Shown: positions 21,867-33,408 of the stretch, piece after piece
How positions within the stretch are numbered: the first letter of the stretch is position 1
Layout: each line of letters begins with the position of its first letter
Assembly: GCF_042477335.2 (NCBI RefSeq)
Contig: NC_091260.1
Location: 48,379,001 to 48,443,000, forward strand
Direction: 5' to 3'
DNA: 64,000 bases
Origin: Ovis canadensis
Taxonomy: Eukaryota; Chordata; Mammalia; Artiodactyla; Bovidae
Program-made: the position numbers and the translations under genes
The notes under the pieces: generated by a model
The model's input: the letters and a program-made list of their open reading frames with translations, nothing else
Databases searched by the model: none
What the model was told of the DNA's origin: nothing

Positions 21867-21992
21867 GTATTGAAGTGAGGGACGTACAGAGATGCCTCGG
21901 GTTTGATCTGGATTTGTCTCTGAAGGCTGGAGTTGAAGTTACAGGAAATGTTGATTCAAAACTTTGCTCAAAGAAGGGTATGGGTCAAATGG
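21867..21992 (+). CDS. C9: C9 coding exon 8 (MACPF)
   Basis: 126 nt, phase 1 to 1, 42 codons. The acceptor is AAACAG|GT and the donor is ATGG|GTAAGT. With the split codon it reads [18 protein letters not shown], then [19 protein letters not shown] and GQM. The RCLG and LCSKKG cysteines fit the conserved pair in this part of MACPF, and the second half leads into the second membrane-inserting hairpin. Too short and spliced to be found as an open frame by itself; it was placed by homology to C9 and by phase agreement with its neighbours. No frame damage. Confidence 0.9.
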
Positions 21993-22127
21993 GTAAGTAT
22001 GATTTAACTTTAGGGTAAAAAGAAGGAAGAAATGTCCATGAGAACTGCCCTGTCATATGAGTCTTCTTTATTGTCTCTCCTCTTTATTTAAAAACAAAAC
22101 AAAAACCTAAAAGCGTTTAAAGCTATT

Positions 22128-22256
22128 TTACATTTTTTTTTCTTGGCTGAGCCACACTAGCTTGTGGGATCTTAGTTCTTAGGCCAGGGATCGAACGTGG
22201 GCCCTTGGTTGTAAAAGCATATGGTTCTCACCACTGGACTGCCAGGAAATTTCCCA
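22128..22256 (-). mobile_element. CHR-type tRNA SINE, antisense
   Basis: T run, GGGATCTTAGTTCTTAGGCC, a reversed box B in GGGATCGAACGTGG, ending GGACTGCCAGGAAATTTCCC. Confidence 0.8.
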
Positions 22257-22599
22257 AAACTGTTTTATCTTTATAGTGTTTCCCAAATGGCTATAAACAC
22301 AAGTAACCTGGGGACATATATTCAGTGGCTGAGCCCTGAAGTGCACAGCTCTGGTGGTGGTCATTGTAGATTTGTAGATTTACCGTGACAATGGTAGAAT
22401 ACCAATAGTAGAAAAATATCTTGAGGAAAGTTTTCTTTATTTTCCGCTAATTTTAACAAAGCTTCTGAATGGCCTAGAGGAGGTGCTGTCTGTGTCCATC
22501 AAGAGAGGAGAAGGCCAAAGCCATCTCCTTAACACCCTAATTTTCCACCTGACTCAAAATCCCTAATTCATCCTCACCCAACTGGTCAAAAAGTACAAA
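22257..22599. other. C9 intron, nothing recognised
   Basis: No named repeat and no credible open frame. Confidence 0.5.
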
Positions 22600-22890
22600 C
22601 TCCCAGTTATAAGATAAGCACGTACTGTGGATGTAATATACAACATGATGACTCTAGTTAACACTGCTGTGTGATATGTTTGAAAGTCACTAACAGAATA
22701 GATCCTAAAAGGTCCCATCATAAGGAAAAAATCATTTTTGTAACCATATGAGGTGATGTGTGTTAACTAAACTTTGTGACAATCATTTTGTAATATATAT
22801 ATATATATATATGTATGTCAAGTCATTATGTTGTCCACCTTAAACTTACACAGTGTTTTATGTCAATTATATCTCAATAAAACTGGGTGA
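22600..22890 (+). mobile_element. L1MA-type 3' end with (AT)n
   Basis: ATGTAATATACAACATGATG, AACAGAATAGATCCTAAAAG, a TA repeat at about 22793-22812 and TTATATCTCAATAAAACTGG form a typical L1 3' UTR ending in its polyadenylation motif. Confidence 0.8.
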
Positions 22891-23585
22891 AAATGGGAAA
22901 ATCCCTAATCCATCCTTAACATTAAGTCAGTACATAACTTTTTAAAGAAATATAAATTGCTTGGTATAAATATTACCTATGTTGCTAATCATTGGCAGAT
23001 TTATAATCAAGAGTGGTACTGGAGTTCTCAATTTTTCATTCTGACTAGAAATACTTGAGAACATTCTCAGAAATGCACATGCCTAAGATTCACCTTTAAA
23101 GAGTCAGCTGATAGTGGAGAAATAGAGGAGAGGAACACCTAAAATTTTTAAAAGCATACCAGTCACAAACATGTGGTCATGAATGGAAACTACTGCCGAA
23201 GTGAGAAGAAAGCTGACCTTGCCATCAAATGTCATAATTTCAAAATCTGACCCTGAAGCTTGGGCTAGTCACTCCATGCCTCTAAGGTTCAGTTTTCTCA
23301 TCTATAAAAATAAGGAAGGATAAAAATATCATCTTGGAATTAGATTTTTAGTTCAAAAAATTCACAGCTCTAAATGATTCACCCAAATCTTTTTAAAAGT
23401 GCTTTGGTCTGGGAGAGACTGAGGGAGAAATATGCAAAAAATGTGGTGGAAAAAATTGTGTTTATTTATTCTTTTTTCATATTCTTTATATTTTATAATA
23501 TTAAAATAGTCTTAATGCAAATTTATATAAAATATAATTATGAAGGTAAGGCTTCAACAAAAAATGCATGCAATCCAGGTTCGTG
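22891..23585. other. C9 intron; MIR remnant at about 23220-23345
   Basis: The MIR is seen as GCTAGTCACTCCATGCCTCT and TTTTCTCATCTATAAAAATA. The rest is unassigned A/T-rich sequence. Confidence 0.5.
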
Positions 23586-23880
23586 TTGGATTTCCCTGGT
23601 GGTCCAGTAGTTCAGAATCCACCCACCAGTGCAGGGGATGTGGGTTCAATTCCTGGTCTGGGAAGACTTCACATGCTGTGGGGCAACTAAGCCTACGCAC
23701 CACAACTGCTGAAGCCCATGTGCTCTAGAGCCCATTCTCTGCAACAAGAGAAGCCACTGCAATCAGAAGCTCATGCATTGCAACTGGACATTAGCCTCTG
23801 CTCATCACAACTAGGGAACGCCCATACAGCAACGAAGACCCAGCGCAGCCAAAAATAAATAAATTTATTTTTTTTTAATA
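23586..23880 (+). mobile_element. Long CHR-type tRNA SINE
   Basis: GGATTTCCCTGGTGGTCCAG, GTTCAATTCCTGGTCTGG, CACTGCAATCAGAAGCTCAT and GACCCAGCGCAGCCAAAAAT, ending in an AAATAAAT/T-run tail. Full-length cetartiodactyl tRNA-derived SINE. Confidence 0.85.
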
Positions 23881-23935
23881 AAAACTCATGTCCCCATGTG
23901 TACCCATGCTTAGGTGATGAACTTTAAATTATTGC

Positions 23936-24045
23936 ATTGTGTGTGTTCAGTCATCCAGTCATGTCCAACTCTTTGTGACCCCATGGACCATAGCACACCA
24001 GGCTTCCCTGTCCCTCACCATCTCCTGGAGTTTGCCCAAGTTCAT
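23936..24045 (-). mobile_element. Short BovB 3' fragment, antisense
   Basis: GTGTTCAGTCATCCAGTCAT to GAGTTTGCCCAAGTTCATG. About 0.1 kb of the reversed BovB 3' end. Confidence 0.8.
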
Positions 24046-24145
24046 GTTCATTTCAATTATTAATGTATCTTAAATATCATTCCATTTATATTTTCTTTAA
24101 AAAGATTGAAATCTATAATTGTCTACTAATAAAAATTATCCTTGG

Positions 24146-24180
24146 ATTTCTTCTTGGCCTTTTGGCTAAGATCAAGTGTA
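24146..24180 (+). pseudogene. U2 snRNA-derived fragment
   Basis: These 35 nt match the 5' end of U2 spliceosomal RNA at all but about three positions; the diagnostic core is GGCCTTTTGGCTAAGATCAA. The match stops after GTGTA, so it lacks the branch-site pairing region and everything beyond, and cannot be a functional snRNA. It is a 5' remnant of a retrotransposed copy. Confidence 0.8.
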
Positions 24181-24344
24181 AAAATTGCCCTTGGAGATTT
24201 GGGGTGAACAAATTACCTAAGTAATATTTATAAGTAAAATTCAATAAATGTACTAGAGCTATACCTTGTGAAAGGGTTCAATAAATATTTATCAAATATC
24301 ACAGAACTATACACACTTTACTTATGTTGTCTTTCTCTTCTCAG

Positions 24345-24523
24345 ATACGAAGCCAGAGGCTGACCTCTTCGACGATGTTATTACATTCATAAGAGGAGGA
24401 ACCAGAAAATATGCAACTGAACTGAAAGAGAAACTTCTCAGAGGAGCCAAAACGATTAATGTGACTGACTTTGTAAATTGGGCCTCTTCCTTAAATGATG
24501 CTCCGGTGCTCATAAGCCAAAAA
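24345..24523 (+). CDS. C9: C9 coding exon 9 (MACPF C-terminal half)
   Basis: 179 nt, phase 1 to 0. The acceptor is a clean pyrimidine tract ending CTCTTCTCAG and the donor is CAAAAA|GTAAGA. With the split codon it reads [19 protein letters not shown], then [17 protein letters not shown] and [20 protein letters not shown], ending ISQK. The [25 protein letters not shown] and NDAPVLIS blocks are strongly C9-like. The NVT triplet is a possible N-glycosylation site. A U2 snRNA-derived fragment lies about 165 bp upstream in the intron. Confidence 0.95.
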
Positions 24524-25244
24524 GTAAGAAATACTTATTTTCAAATAGAAGATTTTGTCATTTTCTGACTAAATGTAACTTCATCTGAAAGACATGTGAG
24601 TATCTGAGTCACTCACTCGCACCCCATCCCTGAAAGCAGCAGGGCATAGAAGAAAGGTGCGGAAGGGGCATCAGACCCTCGCAGACTGAGTCTCAGTGTC
24701 TGTTCCTCTCTAGATGTGTCATATTTTCTGACTTCTGCAATGCTGAGTTCTCCAGGGCTTCGTGTTTACTTTGAAGACTTAGTATGATTGCTTATATAGA
24801 GACTAGGCACAGATTGGTACAAAATAGTTGCCCAGGAATTGTCAGTTCCCTTCCATCTGCGCTGGTTGTTTCTTGCCTTCAGGTGACATCATACCACCCT
24901 TTTCAACATAGGAGAATTATATTTATCAAGGGCCTGTGTGAAAGAAAAGGTCATAAGTCCTCAGAAAGTAAGACCAAGGATGAGAAATTCTCATGGTTAG
25001 GAAATCCTTTCCGTTTTGTTTCTTGATCATAATAGTCTTCAGTTTATAAACTTTTTGGGACTTTACAGTCTGGTGCTTATTCCTAAGGGGAAAAAATGGC
25101 ATTATAACTATTAATAGAAAATATAACTGACAATGTTATTTAGCCTCATCATTCTCTCCCCAAGCTAACTAAAAATGTATGTGTTTTCCTTTACTGCTTA
25201 TTTTGTTCCTGATATTGTTAGAAAGTATTTTTCCTACTTTCTTC
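24524..25244. other. C9 intron, nothing recognised
   Basis: Unique sequence after exon 9. Short frames only. Confidence 0.5.
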
Positions 25245-25462
25245 TATGAAAGTGAAAAGTAAAAGTTTTAGTTGCTCAGTCCTGACTCTTTGCAGCCCCA
25301 TGGACTGTAACCCACTAGTCTCCTCTGTCCATGGGATTCTCCAGGTAAGAATACTTGAGTGGGTAGCCATTCCCTTCTCCAGGGAATCTTCCCAACCTAG
25401 GAATCAAACCCAGGTCTCCTGCTTTGAAGGCAGATTCTTTACTGTCTGAGCTGTTTTTCCCT
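25245..25462 (-). mobile_element. Bov-tA SINE, antisense
   Basis: GTGAAAAGTAAAAGTTTTAG, TTGCTCAGTCCTGACTC and the reversed head GAAGGCAGATTCTTTACTGT. Confidence 0.88.
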
Positions 25463-25904
25463 GTCAGTTTCACAATTTTCTTCCCTCAGGTCAAATTTAT
25501 CTTTGATTGACCCATACTTCCATTTTATTAACTTGAGCTATAAACATGTTGACATTTTTGCTAGGACTAGTTCTTGGAGAACTGGGTTTCTTCATTCTTC
25601 ATTATTGTCTTTAAAGGGAATGAAATTACCAAAGCTATCTCATTTATGTGATTGAGAAACTCAGAAACTACAAAATTATGATGGAAATCTATGAAAATCT
25701 AGCCAGTTGTAAATGTGCAAACACATCCATGAAAGACATCAAATACTTTGTTCAAAAGCTAGGATAAAGAGAAGAAAAAAGCTAACCAAAATTAAAATCA
25801 CAAGAGTCCACTTTTATTTTGTCATATTTAAAAAATATTTATACTCATTATCTTGAACTCAGTGAAATAAATCTTTCAGAAGATCTTAAACAGGAAAATA
25901 ATTG
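25463..25904. other. C9 intron, nothing recognised
   Basis: A/T-rich unique sequence. Confidence 0.5.
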
Positions 25905-26030
25905 GTTGAGAATTCCCTGGTGATCTAGTAGGTTGGAACTCTGTACTTTCACTGCCAAGGGCCTACGTCTGATCTCTGGTGCAGGAACTAAGATCCTACA
26001 AGCCAAGTGCCAAACAAACAAGAAAAGAAT
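25905..26030 (+). mobile_element. CHR-type tRNA SINE, diverged
   Basis: GAGAATTCCCTGGTGATCTA, CTGATCTCTGGTGCAGGAAC and an AAACAAACAAG tail. Confidence 0.7.
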
Positions 26031-26061
26031 TGATTTAGATAGAAGTTTACATTCAGTTCAT

Positions 26062-26270
26062 GCATTCATTCATGCTCAGTCTTGTCTGACTCTGTGACCC
26101 TATGGACTGTAATCCACCAGACTCCACTGTCCATATAATTCTCCAGGCAAGAATACTGCAACAAGTTGCCATTTCCTCCTCCAGGGGAACTTCCCAACCC
26201 AGGGATCAAACCTGTCTCTTGTGTCTCCTGCATTGGCAGACAAAGTCTTTCCCACTGCGCTACCCTTACA
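26062..26270 (-). mobile_element. Bov-tA SINE, antisense
   Basis: TGCATTCATTCATGCTCAGT, CTCCAGGCAAGAATACTG and the reversed head TGCATTGGCAGACAAAGTC. Confidence 0.85.
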
Positions 26271-26387
26271 TTCAGAAGGACATCAAAAGTGACTTGTCTT
26301 CTCATCTCTGCAAAGTTCAACTGTTCTTGTATGGATCCAAGATTGTTCTCTGAGGAGGTCTTAATAATAATTTATCATATTCTATTG

Positions 26388-27900
26388 TTGTTGTTCAGTC
26401 ACTGAGTCCTGTCCAACTCTTTGCAACCCTATGGACTGCAGCATGCCAGGCTCCCCTGTCCTCCATTATCTCCCGGAATTTGCTCAGTTTCACGTCCTTT
26501 GAGTCAGTGATGCTATCCAACCATCTCATCTTCTACCACCCGCTTCCCGTTCTGCTTTCAATCTTTTCTAGCATCAGGATCTTTCCCAATGAGCTGGCTG
26601 ATCACATTAGATGACCAAAGTATTGGAGTTACAACATCAGTCCTTCCAGTGAATATTCAGGATTGATTTCCTTCAGGATTGACTGGTTTGATTTCCTTGC
26701 TCTCCAAGGGAGTTTCAAGAGTCTTCTCCAGCACCACAGTTTGAAAACATCAATTTTTCGACACTCAGCCTTCTTTATGGTCCAGCTCTCACATCCATAC
26801 ATGACTACTGGGAAAACCATAGCTTTGACTCTATGGACATTTGTTGGTAAAGTGACGTCTCTGCTTTTTAATATGCTGTCTAGGTTTGTCATAGCTTTCC
26901 TTCCAAGGAGCAAGTGTCTTTTAATTTCATGGCTGCAGTCACCATCTGCAGTGATTTTGGAGCACAAGAAAATAAAGTCTGACACTGTTTCCACTTTTTC
27001 CCCTTCTACTTGCCATTAAGTTATGGGACCAGATGCCATAATCTTAGTTTTTTTCATATTGAGTTTCAAGCCAGCTTTTTTACTCTCCTTTTTTTGCTCT
27101 CATCAAGAGACTCTCTTAATTGTTCTTCACATTCTGCCATTAGAGTGGTATCATCTGTATATCTGAGGTTGCTGATATTCCCACTGGCAGTCTTGATTCC
27201 AGCTTGTGAGTCATCCAGTCTGGTATTTTGCAAGATGTACTCTGCATATAAGTTAAATAAGCAGGATGACACAATACAGTCTTGTCATACTTCTTTACAA
27301 TATTGAACCAGTCCATTGTTCCATGTCCACTTCTAACTGTTGCTTCTTGACAGGCATACAGGTTTCTCAGAAGACAGGTAAGGTGATCTGGTACTACCAG
27401 TTCTTTAAGAATTTTCCAGTTTGTTGTGATCCACACAAAAGCTATACATAGTCAAAGAAGCAGAAGAAGATGTTTTTCTGGAATGCCCTTGCTTTCTACA
27501 TGATCCGACAAGTGTCAGCAATTTGATCTCTGGTTCCTCTGCCTCTTTGAAATCCAGCTTGCACATCTGGAAGTTCTCACTTCATGTACTGCTGAAGCCT
27601 GGCTTGAAGGATTTTGACCATAGCCTTGCTAGCATGTGAGATGAGAACAATTGCACAGTAGTTTGAACATTTTTTTTGCACTACCCTTCTTTGGGTTTGG
27701 AATGAAAACTGACCTTTTCTACTCCTGTGGCCGCTGCTGAGTTTTCCAATTTTGCTGACATATTGAGTGCAGCACTTTAACAGCATCATCTTTGGGATTT
27801 TAAATAGTTCAGCTGGAATTCCATCATCTCCAATGGCTTTGTTTGTAGTAATGCTTCCTAAGGCCTACTTGACATCACACTCCAGAATATCCTAGAGCTG
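26388..27900 (-). mobile_element. BovB LINE, 1.5 kb, antisense
   Basis: From the reversed 3' end (GTTGTTCAGTCACTGAGTCC) to the RT region (TTCAGCTGGAATTCCATCAT at about 27810). On the - strand broken frames show DFIFLCSKITADGDCSHEIK, SSCLFNLYAEYIL and the LRYTDDTTLMAE block at about 27140, where the YADD catalytic motif reads YTDD. Frameshifts and stops throughout; an inactive 5'-truncated copy. Confidence 0.93.
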
Positions 27901-28076
27901 ATGATTTTTTAAATCTCAAGTCAATAAAGTATCTGCTGAAGACTTACTACTGAATTTACTAGAATTATTCAAAGACATTCATCAGCTCTGTTGGCTCAGT
28001 ACTATTGGCTGGATGCAAAATAGTTTATTCTATTTTTAAGGACAACTATCCCATGTTTTTAGACTAGTAGGCATTT
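27901..28076. other. C9 intron, nothing recognised
   Basis: Short spacer between BovB and SINE. Confidence 0.5.
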
Positions 28077-28273
28077 CATCTTCCTGATAGCTCAGTTGGT
28101 AAAGAATCCACCTGCAATGTGGGAGACCTGGATTTGATCCCTCTGTTAGGAAGATCCCCTGGAGAAGGGAAAAGCTACCCACTCCGGTATTCCGGCCTTG
28201 AATATTCCACAGACTGTATAGTCCATGGGGTTGCAAAGAGTCAGACGTGACTGAGTGACTTTCACTTTCATTC
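28077..28273 (+). mobile_element. Bov-tA SINE with 8-bp target duplication
   Basis: TTCCTGATAGCTCAGTTGGT head to GAGTGACTTTCACTTTCATTC. The direct repeat AGGCATTT lies at 28069-28076 and 28274-28281. Confidence 0.88.
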
Positions 28274-28281
28274 AGGCATTT

Positions 28282-30250
28282 TATCTAAAATATCTGTATG
28301 TTTCTTTCTTCAAGAATTAGAAGCTTGGACTTTTCATATTAATGTTCTCCCTGAGAAAAAGTCAACCCTAGTGAGTCCACCATGAAACATTTCTTAAATT
28401 CATCTTATTAGAGAAGAAATTCAGAAAATAGTAAAATAATATGAACTTTTTGACTCTGTATGGCTTTTAAACCTCTAAAGAGACTTGAGATAAAGCTTAA
28501 TTTAATCTTGAAATAGATTCCAAGTTATTTTGCTCCTATAAATGTAAGGTCCTTTGGTTAACTGGCATTTCCATGAGATAACTGAACAATCTATAGTCAT
28601 GGATTTATTCTTTGGTAATTGACAATAGTCTGTGTATTATGACATGTCCAAATACTGGGATGACCATAATAAAATAACTGGCCTTTCTATTCAATTATGC
28701 AAAAAATGGAAAAAGCCCCTCCCTACCCATATTAAACTGGTTTATATTTAATTCTCTGTAGGCAGCAGCAGCAGCAGCAATCTACATCAATTATCTAGAT
28801 ATTTATGTTGCAAAGAGTTTCTCTTGGAGGAAACATGAGGAAGTTACATCAGTCTAAATTAAAAGCTGCTTAAATATGTTACTGAGATTTTCTAAGCAAA
28901 GCACTTGGTTTTATTTCTATTTATTTTCCACACTAAAGTAACTATGACCATGCTTATTAAGTATAATACTGTCCCTTTGATTACCCTGTTGTTTGTGTGT
29001 GTTTCAGCAGACCCCAGATCACTTCTTGAGGAGTGTCTTGGCCCAGCCCAAGAATTGTCCTTCAGCCCTTCTCTGAAGAGGAGATAAGCTAGGTCACCCT
29101 TCCAGTACTGGTTTTGTCATAGTCTTCGGCTTTCATGAAAATATACTATTCCCATTTCCCTCTTGCCTGAATGTTAACATAAACGGCCCTACATTTTGCC
29201 TCAATAGAATACCTGAACTTTGGTTTCTTCAGCTTACTGCCGCAAACTAGTTATTAAAATGTCAACTGAGTGAAATTACATTTAGTAAGGATTGCCTGAG
29301 AGATATAAAGTTTATGATTTCCTCCAGAGCAGTAGTAGTAGAGATCAATCAGTATAGGTAGCATATAGCATATTGACTTCCTGCAGAGTTTTATTTTTGC
29401 ATTATAAAAGCTAATTTACGCTTGCTTTATTTACTGAAAGGATATTACATAATACAACGTCCCCTTTATGAGAACTCATGGGAGATATCACTGTTCATTC
29501 TTAGTTTCAAGTTCATTTTGTTTCTCTTGGGAATCAAGTGAGCTTTTCTTACATGCATGCAATTTAAAATCCAGTTGTCTTATTCAACTTGCAAAAATAT
29601 AACCAAATTTATGACTCACCTTGTGCACTGATGGGTCCTCCTGCATGACTTTTGTGCATTTTTGTTGCTTTTGCCTTCACTTGCCTTCGCCATGCATTCT
29701 CAATTCTCCTTTCCCTCATTTCCCTCAGCAGCTCTTATCCACCCACATATCAAGTTCTATTCAGCTCTTTCTGGAGCAACTTTGAGTAAGAATGAATTAA
29801 TTGATCTACCATTTTTGTTTATCATGCAACTCTTAGCATGATGCACCAGATGTTAAAAAACATCAGAAGAATTTTAAAGAGCTGTGGTACCAATGTTCTA
29901 CACTACGGTCATTAGTTATAGTGACATCATCCCTGACTCCCTTGTATAGCAGTTTAAAACAAAACACTTTTTCAACAAACTACGTTTGGTTCATATAGTT
30001 TCATTAAGTGGACATCAAGAAACTTAAGTGTAGTTAATATCAAACTATATTGTGAATTCATTGTATTTTAAGCATGTCACATGATAGATTACATCTACTG
30101 AAAATTCATAATTTTTATGAATTAGCAGTAGGATTCAGATTTTCACTATGACATCTTTACTTGGGAGAAAGAAACTTCTACTGAAAATGATAGAAAGAGA
30201 ACAGTTAGCTAGTATGGGAGAAAAATGAAAACTGTTTTCTTACTTAACAG
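28282..30250. other. C9 intron, 2 kb without recognised features
   Basis: The only simple feature is an (AGC)n run at about 28762-28779. No repeats I can name, and no frame with a domain. Confidence 0.5.
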
Positions 30251-30261
30251 AAGGCCAAAGT

Positions 30262-30780
30262 TCATCGGAGGGAAAAAATGTGGCTCTTAAACTTCAAGAA
30301 GTGCATTTTCATTGTTCTTTGTCTTCTTTTGGGATTCTTGACTCCAGGGGCTCCTCTGAAACTATTTACCATTGCTTGTCCTTCCTTTTTATCTCTTTGA
30401 ACACTGTTTACGAATTTCATCCAAACTGTATTTTCTCTGTGACCCTCTAATCCTGTATCTTCAGTTATCTGGCCTTGACTTTCCTTTGAAGGGTAAAAAC
30501 AAGATGGATTTCTTTTCGTGAAAATCAAAATAACTCCACCACATACTTTTGCTGTTTGTGCTAATGTGGCAACACTGTTAAGGGGTTTCTTTCTTCCAAT
30601 TAAATATGTCAGAGTTGGAATCTGAATCCTACATGCTAATTCATAAAAGACTCCACTGAGGGACAGTTGTGGGGACTTTGTAGAAGTTCTTGATGTATTC
30701 AGGATATGAGCCTATTCTCCTATAACAGTGTTACAGATGTCTTCTTTCACTGGAGGACTTTCACCCTCCAGTAGCATTCT
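30262..30780 (-). other. Mostly open minus-strand segment, unassigned
   Basis: Read on the - strand, the frame ending at 30262 is open back to about 30708, and beyond one TAG continues in the same frame to about 30780, about 170 codons with one stop. The translation is mixed and not low-complexity, with blocks such as VCGGVILIFTKRNPSCFYPS and basic C-terminal residues. I do not recognise the protein. It could be a decayed processed pseudogene or chance. No poly(A) or target duplication was identified. Confidence 0.25.
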
Positions 30781-30783
30781 TTT

Positions 30784-30899
30784 TTGTTAGTTTGGTTTTT
30801 ATTGGCTGTGTCATGTAGCATGTGGGCATCTTTGTTCCCCAATCAGGGATCAAACCTGCATTTCCTGCAGTAGAAGCTCAGACCACCAGGGAAGTCCCT
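30784..30899 (-). mobile_element. CHR-type tRNA SINE, antisense
   Basis: TTTTTATTGGCTGTGTCATG, a reversed box B in CAGGGATCAAACCTGC, ending CACCAGGGAAGTCCC. Confidence 0.8.
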
Positions 30900-30905
30900 T
30901 TTCTA

Positions 30906-31100
30906 GTTTTTTATTTTATTTTTTATTTACTTATTTTGGGCTGTGTCAAGTCTCAATTGCAGCATGCAGGAACTTTCGTTGTGGTATGCGGGCTTCTCTG
31001 TAACTGAGGCACAAAAGCTTAGTTGCCCCATGGCATGCGGAATCTTAGTTCCCTGACCAGATATCCAACTCATATCTCCCATATTGCCAGGGATTCTATC
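30906..31100 (-). mobile_element. CHR-type tRNA SINE, antisense, second copy
   Basis: TTTGGGCTGTGTCAAGTCTC, TTAGTTGCCCCATGGCATGC and TTAGTTCCCTGACCAGATAT. Same orientation and adjacent to the previous copy. Confidence 0.75.
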
Positions 31101-31694
31101 AGAGTAGCTTGAGGCTTGAGGTGATTTTATTTTCTTCCAAAGAAAATACATATGTATATTTTTAAAGTTTCTGGGGTACCGACTCAGGATTATGTTTAAA
31201 CTGGCTGCATTCTTTGCCAGGGCTTCCTCAGTTCCAATTCCCACTTACTTCTAGGGCTCTGGTCCTTGAGTCTCAGCCAAAAACACAACTTGTTTACCTT
31301 TGTTGTTTCTGAATTCCAATCTTTTTCCCAGCCCAGTAACATGCTGCCCTACCTCTTAGCTCCTCTTCCTGATTTAAGAAATGTGTCAAGGAGACTGTTA
31401 ACCCAAAAGTACTGATCTCACCTCACTGAACTTCTACCACCTCCCTGGTCTTAGCCTAGTCATATTTTGTTATCTTGTTAGTTCTCCAGGGTCTTCAAGT
31501 GGATTTTTAAACTTCACTTTTATTTACTTGTTCAGCTTTTCTCGTTGTCCTCAGAAAAAGGATTGGTTAACATTATTTAATCTATCATTACTCTTCTGCA
31601 GGAATTTGTGGTATATTTTTTAATCTCATCTTTCTTGAGTCTTTAGATTCTCATTTCTTCTAAATTTTGCTATCTCATTTCAAAGTACTATGCC
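31101..31694. other. C9 intron, nothing recognised
   Basis: No named repeat, no credible gene. Confidence 0.5.
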
Positions 31695-31897
31695 ACCAAA
31701 GGGTCTCATTTGCAACGCTATGGACTGTAGCCTGCCAGGCTCCTCAGTCCATGGGATTCTCCAGGCAAGATTACTGGAGTGGGTTGTCAGGCTCTCCTCC
31801 AGGGAATCTTCCAAATCCAGGGATTGAACCCAAGTCTCTTATGTCTCCTGCATTGGCAGGTGGGTTCTTTACCACTAGTGCCACCTGGGAAGCCCGT
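31695..31897 (-). mobile_element. Bov-tA2 SINE, antisense
   Basis: GCTATGGACTGTAGCCTGCC through TTCTTTACCACTAGTGCCAC and CTGGGAAGCCC. The 5' side of the antisense body is slightly truncated. Confidence 0.88.
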
Positions 31898-32757
31898 ATA
31901 TGGTTTATATAGATTTATGAAACATAACTCTATATATTCTATCTGTGTTAGATATGTAACATTACTGTAAGAATTATTTTTTTAAACTCTGCACTATATT
32001 ACTAGAGTAGTCTTTTTGTCTTTACACCCTCAAATCTCAACTTCATAGTCATTTTCTCAGGAAAGCTTTTCCAAACTTCCCTGATTCAATTGTGGCAACT
32101 ATGTATCTTACTCCAGGAATTTAAGGGTACAAAATAAATCACTTTGCTTCATTTATTTAAGTATGATTAAATTTGACATTTCCACTCTTCCTTCTGCTGG
32201 AAAATTCATTGGTCATTCATTTGTTGAATGGGTTCAGGGTGGTTCTTGCTTATCCAGATGTTTCTCGTCGGGAAATAAGGATATGACATATGTAAGTATT
32301 TAGTCCATTGTGGTCACCCTGATGACCTCATGGTTAAAGTTTACAAGCTTATTTGACATCAAGTGGTTTCAAACTTTCCATGCCAAGACTGTGTATTGGA
32401 GACACTGACAAATCTGTAGCCTGGTCCCTGATAGCCACCTTCCCTGGGGGCCCTTCAAAGATTTTGCTACTTGCCAAAATAGCTGTTAGAGATCTAGTTA
32501 TGGTTCCCGCTACTTGAAAATTATGCTAACTCTATCCTCTTCCTAGACTGGAGGAAAGCTCTCCCTCAAAGGTAATAAAATATTCGTGTTTAGGGACATT
32601 CTGGACTTGGCATTACACATAAACCTCCTCTTAGACAAGAGATCGCAAGCACTTGTCTACCTTCTGGAAGGGGGAGACAGAAAAAAGGCAGCAAAAAAGA
32701 TTCACCATACATATGTCAGTAAATTATCTCGCAGTATCAGTCTCCTTTCCTCAATAA
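31898..32757. other. C9 intron, nothing recognised
   Basis: Unique sequence with short chance frames. Confidence 0.5.
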
Positions 32758-32966
32758 TGGGCTTCCTTGGTGGCTCAGATTGTAAAGAATCCACCTGTAA
32801 TGCAGGAGACCCAGGTTTGATCCATGGATCGGGAAGACCCTCCCAGAGAAGAAAATGGCAACCCACTCCAGTATTCTTGCCTGGAATATCCCATGGACAG
32901 AGGAGCCTGGAGGGCTACAGTCCATGGGGGTCACACAGAGTTGGACATGACTGAGTGACTAACACA
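32758..32966 (+). mobile_element. Bov-tA SINE
   Basis: TGGGCTTCCTTGGTGGCTCA head to ACATGACTGAGTGACTAACA. Forms an inverted pair with the SINE at 33052-33249. Confidence 0.9.
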
Positions 32967-33051
32967 CTTTATCTCTATAATAGGATCTCCATGGTTACAG
33001 AGATCATAGCTACTTTTGATCACTAGTATAGGCTTAAAAGCTAACATGTTG

Positions 33052-33249
33052 TTGTCAGTCAGTCAGATGTGTCCAACTCTTTGTGACCCCATCGACCATT
33101 GCCTGTCATGCTCCTCCATCCATGGGATATTCCAGGCAAGAATACTGGAGTGGATTGCCATTTACTTCTCCAGGGGATCTACCCAACCCAGGGATTGAAC
33201 CCAGGTTTCCCATATTACAGGCAGGCTCTTTACCATCTGAGCCACCAAG
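33052..33249 (-). mobile_element. Bov-tA SINE, antisense, upstream of exon 10
   Basis: GTTGTCAGTCAGTCAGATGT to CTCTTTACCATCTGAGCCAC. It lies about 160 bp upstream of C9 exon 10; 33265-33340 resembles an L2 3' end (TTCAATAAGCCTTTGTTGAA). Confidence 0.9.
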
Positions 33250-33408
33250 TCTTAGAAGCTAACATTATAGCTGGCAATAATAATCATTCAATAAGCCTTT
33301 GTTGAATTAATGAATCAAAGAATAAATAATTTAGTCAAAAATATCACATAAACTAAAATATTAGTCAGTAGGAAAAGACCTAAAATTAAACGTTTTTCTG
33401 TCTTGCAG

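Noticed and set aside
30784..31100. tRNA-like boxes that could be tRNA genes
   Set aside because: They are CHR-type SINE heads with A-rich tails; no cloverleaf with intact arms. The same holds for all Bov-tA heads in the window.
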